This document shows, piece by piece, positions 6,536 to 8,651 of a stretch of DNA of 8,651 nucleotides; within the stretch, counting starts at the first letter, position 1; each line of letters opens with the position of its first letter. This DNA comes from Alphaproteobacteria bacterium. Lineage in GTDB: Bacteria; Pseudomonadota; Alphaproteobacteria; JABAAW01. The DNA lies in the NCBI GenBank assembly GCA_014239005.1, contig JABAAA010000042.1:1-8651 (forward strand), given 5' to 3'. Both the position numbers and the translations under genes were made by a program. The notes beneath the pieces were generated by a model that did not search any database, was not told the DNA's origin, and saw only the letters and a list, made by a program, of their open reading frames with translations.

Positions 6536-7150
6536 CTACTCTAGCAACGGAAGCAGCCTGTTTTCAAGAGATTTGAGATCGACATCAGAGTCGCCGAACA
6601 AGGCTTTCGCTTCAAGCAGCTGTTGGCGGATATGACGCTTGTCGTTCTCGTCTAACGGCGAGGAAAGCAAAATGGCGATGGAGGCAGCAAGCCATGCTTT
6701 TTGCTCCTTCAGCGCACCATGCTCTGCCTCCGCTTGCTCCAGCGCAGCGCGCGCACTCTCGTTGTTGCCGAGCGTGCGTTCCGCGCGTGCCAAGCGCAAC
6801 CAAGCGTCAGGCGCACCGCCGTTGCGGTACAGCTTTGTCGAAAGAGACGCCACCATCGCGCGAATACGTTCCGCACGCTCTTCGGGGGTAAGCGCGGCGA
6901 AGGTTTCTCTTGCCGCTCGCGCCGCCGCATCGACATCTCGTTCCTTTTGCAGCGCGACAGAGCGTTCTTGCAAAGGATGGTCGGGAAGCCAAATATGACC
7001 TAGATGCGCGTACAATGCCAACGAACCGCCCGACAAAAAAAGTCCCAAACAGATCACAGGCATCCGTCTTTTTCCTTTCGGCAAGGCGACGGCGAGCGAG
7101 CAGAGCAGCAGCAGGTTGGTGCATAGGAAAAACAAGAACACAGACTTCAT
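6536..7150 (-). CDS. ccmI: short cytochrome c maturation protein CcmI (CycH-like)
   Basis: CcmI holds apocytochrome c and presents it to the CcmF/CcmH heme lyase in the inner membrane and periplasm. This protein has only 204 residues. Two membrane helices lie at about 4-23 and 31-49, separated by a very short PKGKRR loop. LPDHPLQER (55-63) matches the conserved segment after the second helix. A TPR-like region follows (AMVASLSTKLY, 98-108, to WLRLARAERTLGNNESA, 117-133, and ALEQA). Usual CcmI proteins have a cytoplasmic loop of several dozen residues between the helices and a longer periplasmic TPR domain; both are shortened here. The ATG at 7150 has a GAGGA ribosome site about 8 bases upstream. 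It lies 69 bases after ccmH. Assignment rests on order, topology and the LPDHPL and TPR segments. Confidence 0.8.
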   Translation of the reverse strand: MKSVFLFFLCTNLLLLCSLAVALPKGKRRMPVICLGLFLSGGSLALYAHLGHIWLPDHPLQERSVALQKERDVDAAARAARETFAALTPEERAERIRAMVASLSTKLYRNGGAPDAWLRLARAERTLGNNESARAALEQAEAEHGALKEQKAWLAASIAILLSSPLDENDKRHIRQQLLEAKALFGDSDVDLKSLENRLLPLLE

Positions 7151-7219
7151 ACGAAAATCCTCGTCGTCGGGGGCGCGAAAGGGTTGGCGTTGACGCGAGC
7201 CAAAGCCGACGGAAGAGGA

Positions 7220-7651
7220 TCAGCGAGGGCGTCGGTACGCATTGTTGCGCACATAGGCGTACAACACGCCGAGGACGACGAGCGCGCACAACAGAGGGGC
7301 GAGCCATAGCAGGGCTGCCGAATTGAAACGCGGTTTCAGCAGGACTCCTTCGCCGTAGCGTTCGACCAACCACGCGATCGCTTCTTCTTCGCTTTTGCCG
7401 GAAGCGATTTGTTTGCGCAACTCGTCTCGAAGAATGCGGCTGAGCGGTGCTTCCGATTCCGAGATGGGTTGCGCAGGACAGACGGGACAGCGAACTTGCC
7501 GATAGAGCGATTGCAGACGGTGATCGAGCGTTTCCTCCGCATTGTCGCCTCGTGCGTTTGTGACGCCTGTCGCAGACAGAACGACGAGCGCGACCGTCAG
7601 GCGCAGAGCAGGGAGGACGAGAATTTTGAAGGTTGAGGAAAGAGTTTTCAC
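7220..7651 (-). CDS. ccmH: cytochrome c maturation protein CcmH (thiol-disulfide component of heme lyase)
   Basis: A membrane-anchored periplasmic protein that keeps apocytochrome CXXCH thiols reduced and works with CcmF and CcmI in heme attachment. The 143-residue protein has an N-terminal signal-like hydrophobic stretch (LVLPALRLTVALVVLSATG, 11-29), the redox motif RCPVC (54-58), the family segment APLSRILRDELRKQIASGKS (68-87), WLVERYGEGVLLKPRF (94-109), and a C-terminal membrane helix near 112-133 (ALLWLAPLLCALVVLGVLY). The GTG at 7651 gives a normal-looking signal peptide. A TTG at 7690, overlapping the ccmG stop, is the alternative and would add 13 residues. No strong ribosome site marks either. 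Neighbours ccmG and ccmI confirm the system I context. Confidence 0.93.
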   Translation of the reverse strand: MKTLSSTFKILVLPALRLTVALVVLSATGVTNARGDNAEETLDHRLQSLYRQVRCPVCPAQPISESEAPLSRILRDELRKQIASGKSEEEAIAWLVERYGEGVLLKPRFNSAALLWLAPLLCALVVLGVLYAYVRNNAYRRPR

Positions 7652-7686
7652 GCCGTACGGGCTGAAGAAGGGGTTTGCAAACGGGT

Positions 7687-8253
7687 TCAAGAGTCGAAGT
7701 CGACCTTGATCGCTTCCAACCCCTTGTTGAGGCTTTCGCGCGTCAGGGGTCCTGTGTGGACGAAGCGAATTACTCCTGATCGGTCCAAGAAGAAGGTTTC
7801 GGGAATTCCTGCGATGCCCCATTCGATGCCCGCCTTGCTGTCGGCATCGATGCCGACGAGAAAGAAAGGATTGCCGTGCCGACGCAGCCACGCTTGCGTT
7901 TTGTCGCTGCTGTCGCGCCATGCGATCCCGAATACGCGCACTTGGCTGTTGTTGGAAATCTCTACTAGCAGAGGATGTTCGGCAAGGCAGGGTTGGCACC
8001 AGCTCGCGAAGAAGTTCACGATCACGGGCAAGCCTTGCGAAACGAGCACGGCGTCGCTCATCACTGCCATGTTGGTCGCGCTCTCTTCGGCGAGCGCGGG
8101 GATGCGAAAGCGCGGTGTTGCGCGCATGCGGCTTTCGGTCAGGCTGCGAATCGCCATCATCTTCTTGCCTTCCGTCAGTTCGGGCAGGAAGAAGTAGCCC
8201 AGACAGCCCACGACAGCGACGAAAGCCAACAGGGGAATAAGAGAAAATCTCAT
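7687..8253 (-). CDS. ccmG: cytochrome c biogenesis thiol:disulfide interchange protein CcmG/DsbE
   Basis: A periplasmic thioredoxin-like protein, anchored by one helix, that passes electrons to CcmH and the apocytochrome c cysteines. It has 188 residues. The N-terminal anchor is LIPLLAFVAVVGCLGYFFLP (5-24). The thioredoxin fold starts near PVIVNFFASWCQPC (76-89); the active site is WCQPC (85-89). The segment WRDSSDKTQAWLRRHGNPF (112-130) matches the family insert, and the cis-proline loop is GIPETFFLD (149-157). The ATG at 8253 was chosen over upstream in-frame starts because it gives the anchor and overlaps the ccmF stop as ATGA, a sign of translational coupling. All catalytic residues are present. 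Confidence 0.96.
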   Translation of the reverse strand: MRFSLIPLLAFVAVVGCLGYFFLPELTEGKKMMAIRSLTESRMRATPRFRIPALAEESATNMAVMSDAVLVSQGLPVIVNFFASWCQPCLAEHPLLVEISNNSQVRVFGIAWRDSSDKTQAWLRRHGNPFFLVGIDADSKAGIEWGIAGIPETFFLDRSGVIRFVHTGPLTRESLNKGLEAIKVDFDS

Positions 8254-8651
8254 CGGCGACGGGCTCGGCGGGGGAAGCGGAGGGACAGTAACAGAGGGGA
8301 CAGCAAGGAGAGAACGCCGCCCAAAACCATGACGAGCGATCCTATCCAAACCCAAGTCATCAAGGGCTTGCCTTGCACACGCACCGAAAGCGTTCCGCTT
8401 GAAACGTCGGGCGCATCCTCTTCGTGCGACATTGTGACATAAATATCGCGCAAAAGCGAGCGATCGATCGCAGCTTCCGTCGTCTCCAAGCCGCGCGGAG
8501 GATACACGCGACGCGAAGGCAAAAGCGGCGCGCGTTCAGAGTCCGCAAAGGCGAAACGCGCACCACGCTCGAAGTAGTTGGGACCTTTTCGCGCAAACAC
8601 TTCGCGTAACTCCAAAGACTCGGAGAAAAGAGGTCCCGCAAGCGCCTGTCT
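8250..8651 (-). CDS. ccmF: heme lyase CcmF, C-terminal part (5' end beyond window)
   Basis: CcmF is the large multi-helix inner-membrane subunit that, with CcmH and CcmI, ligates heme to apocytochrome c. Only the last 133 residues are inside the window; the frame is open through the right edge. The periplasmic segment GPNYFERGARFAF, then the family signature YPPRGLETTEAAID followed by LLRDIYVTM, and a final membrane helix (MTWVWIGSLVMVLGGVLSL) ending in a basic tail match the CcmF C-terminus. The TGA overlaps the ccmG ATG. Upstream, ccm genes such as ccmE are expected but not visible. Confidence 0.93.
   Translation of the reverse strand, partial: RQALAGPLFSESLELREVFARKGPNYFERGARFAFADSERAPLLPSRRVYPPRGLETTEAAIDRSLLRDIYVTMSHEEDAPDVSSGTLSVRVQGKPLMTWVWIGSLVMVLGGVLSLLSPLLLSLRFPRRARRR

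Noticed and set aside
5943..6635. Plus-strand open frame of 230 codons opposite the unknown gene
   Set aside because: It overlaps hisZ and ccmI ends antisense, is rich in Arg, His and Lys, and runs against the operon direction; the minus-strand frame has a better ribosome site and operon spacing.
8254..8355. Longer N-terminus for ccmG from an upstream in-frame start
   Set aside because: It would add a Pro-rich stretch inside the ccmF 3' end; the ATG overlapping the ccmF stop gives a normal membrane anchor.

Overview
The window is a dense block of bacterial housekeeping genes, all on the minus strand, so they read from high to low coordinates. The best-supported origin is an alphaproteobacterium, probably Rhodospirillales-like. 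The evidence is the RluB-type pseudouridine synthase with its GRLDFLSEG and ARHLELP segments, the short HisZ directly upstream of purA, and the ZapE and CcmG sequences. The gene order ccmF-ccmG-ccmH-ccmI also occurs in beta- and gammaproteobacteria, so the class assignment is an inference. No tRNA, rRNA, insertion sequence, CRISPR array or phage gene was seen.

Region 1 (8651 to about 6536) is the distal part of a system I cytochrome c maturation operon: the 3' end of ccmF (heme lyase), ccmG/dsbE (periplasmic thioredoxin), ccmH (heme-lyase thioredoxin with an RCPVC motif) and a very short ccmI (apocytochrome c chaperone). Region 2 (6503-6018) is an unrecognised 161-residue protein with one likely membrane segment. 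Region 3 (6008-2352) holds hisZ, purA and zapE. Gaps from ccmF to zapE are absent or under 70 bases. Stop/start overlaps of 4 bases occur at ccmF/ccmG and hisZ/purA, so the eight genes look like one long transcription unit joining heme-protein assembly, histidine regulation, AMP synthesis and a divisome/quality-control ATPase.

Region 4 (2351-2133) is the only substantial intergenic gap, 219 bases. It carries a plausible promoter reading toward purE, an inverted repeat overlapping that promoter, and two perfect tandem duplications of 13 and 11 bases. Region 5 (2132-1) is purE, purK and the 5' part of an rluB-like gene cut by the window edge. PurE and PurK together convert AIR to CAIR in purine synthesis; PurA in region 3 makes adenylosuccinate later in the same pathway.

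No whole new system is visible. The most unusual feature is that three conserved proteins (RluB, ZapE and HisZ) each carry short in-frame tandem repeats (KRIA x4, ENQL/ENQF x4 and a His/Glu/Lys run) at peripheral or loop positions. Together with the intergenic tandem duplications, this suggests a genome prone to short-repeat expansion. Other points of note are the in-frame TAG separating the unknown gene from hisZ, the CcmI lacking the usual long cytoplasmic loop, the ccm-hisZ-purA-zapE linkage, and frequent TTG or GTG starts.
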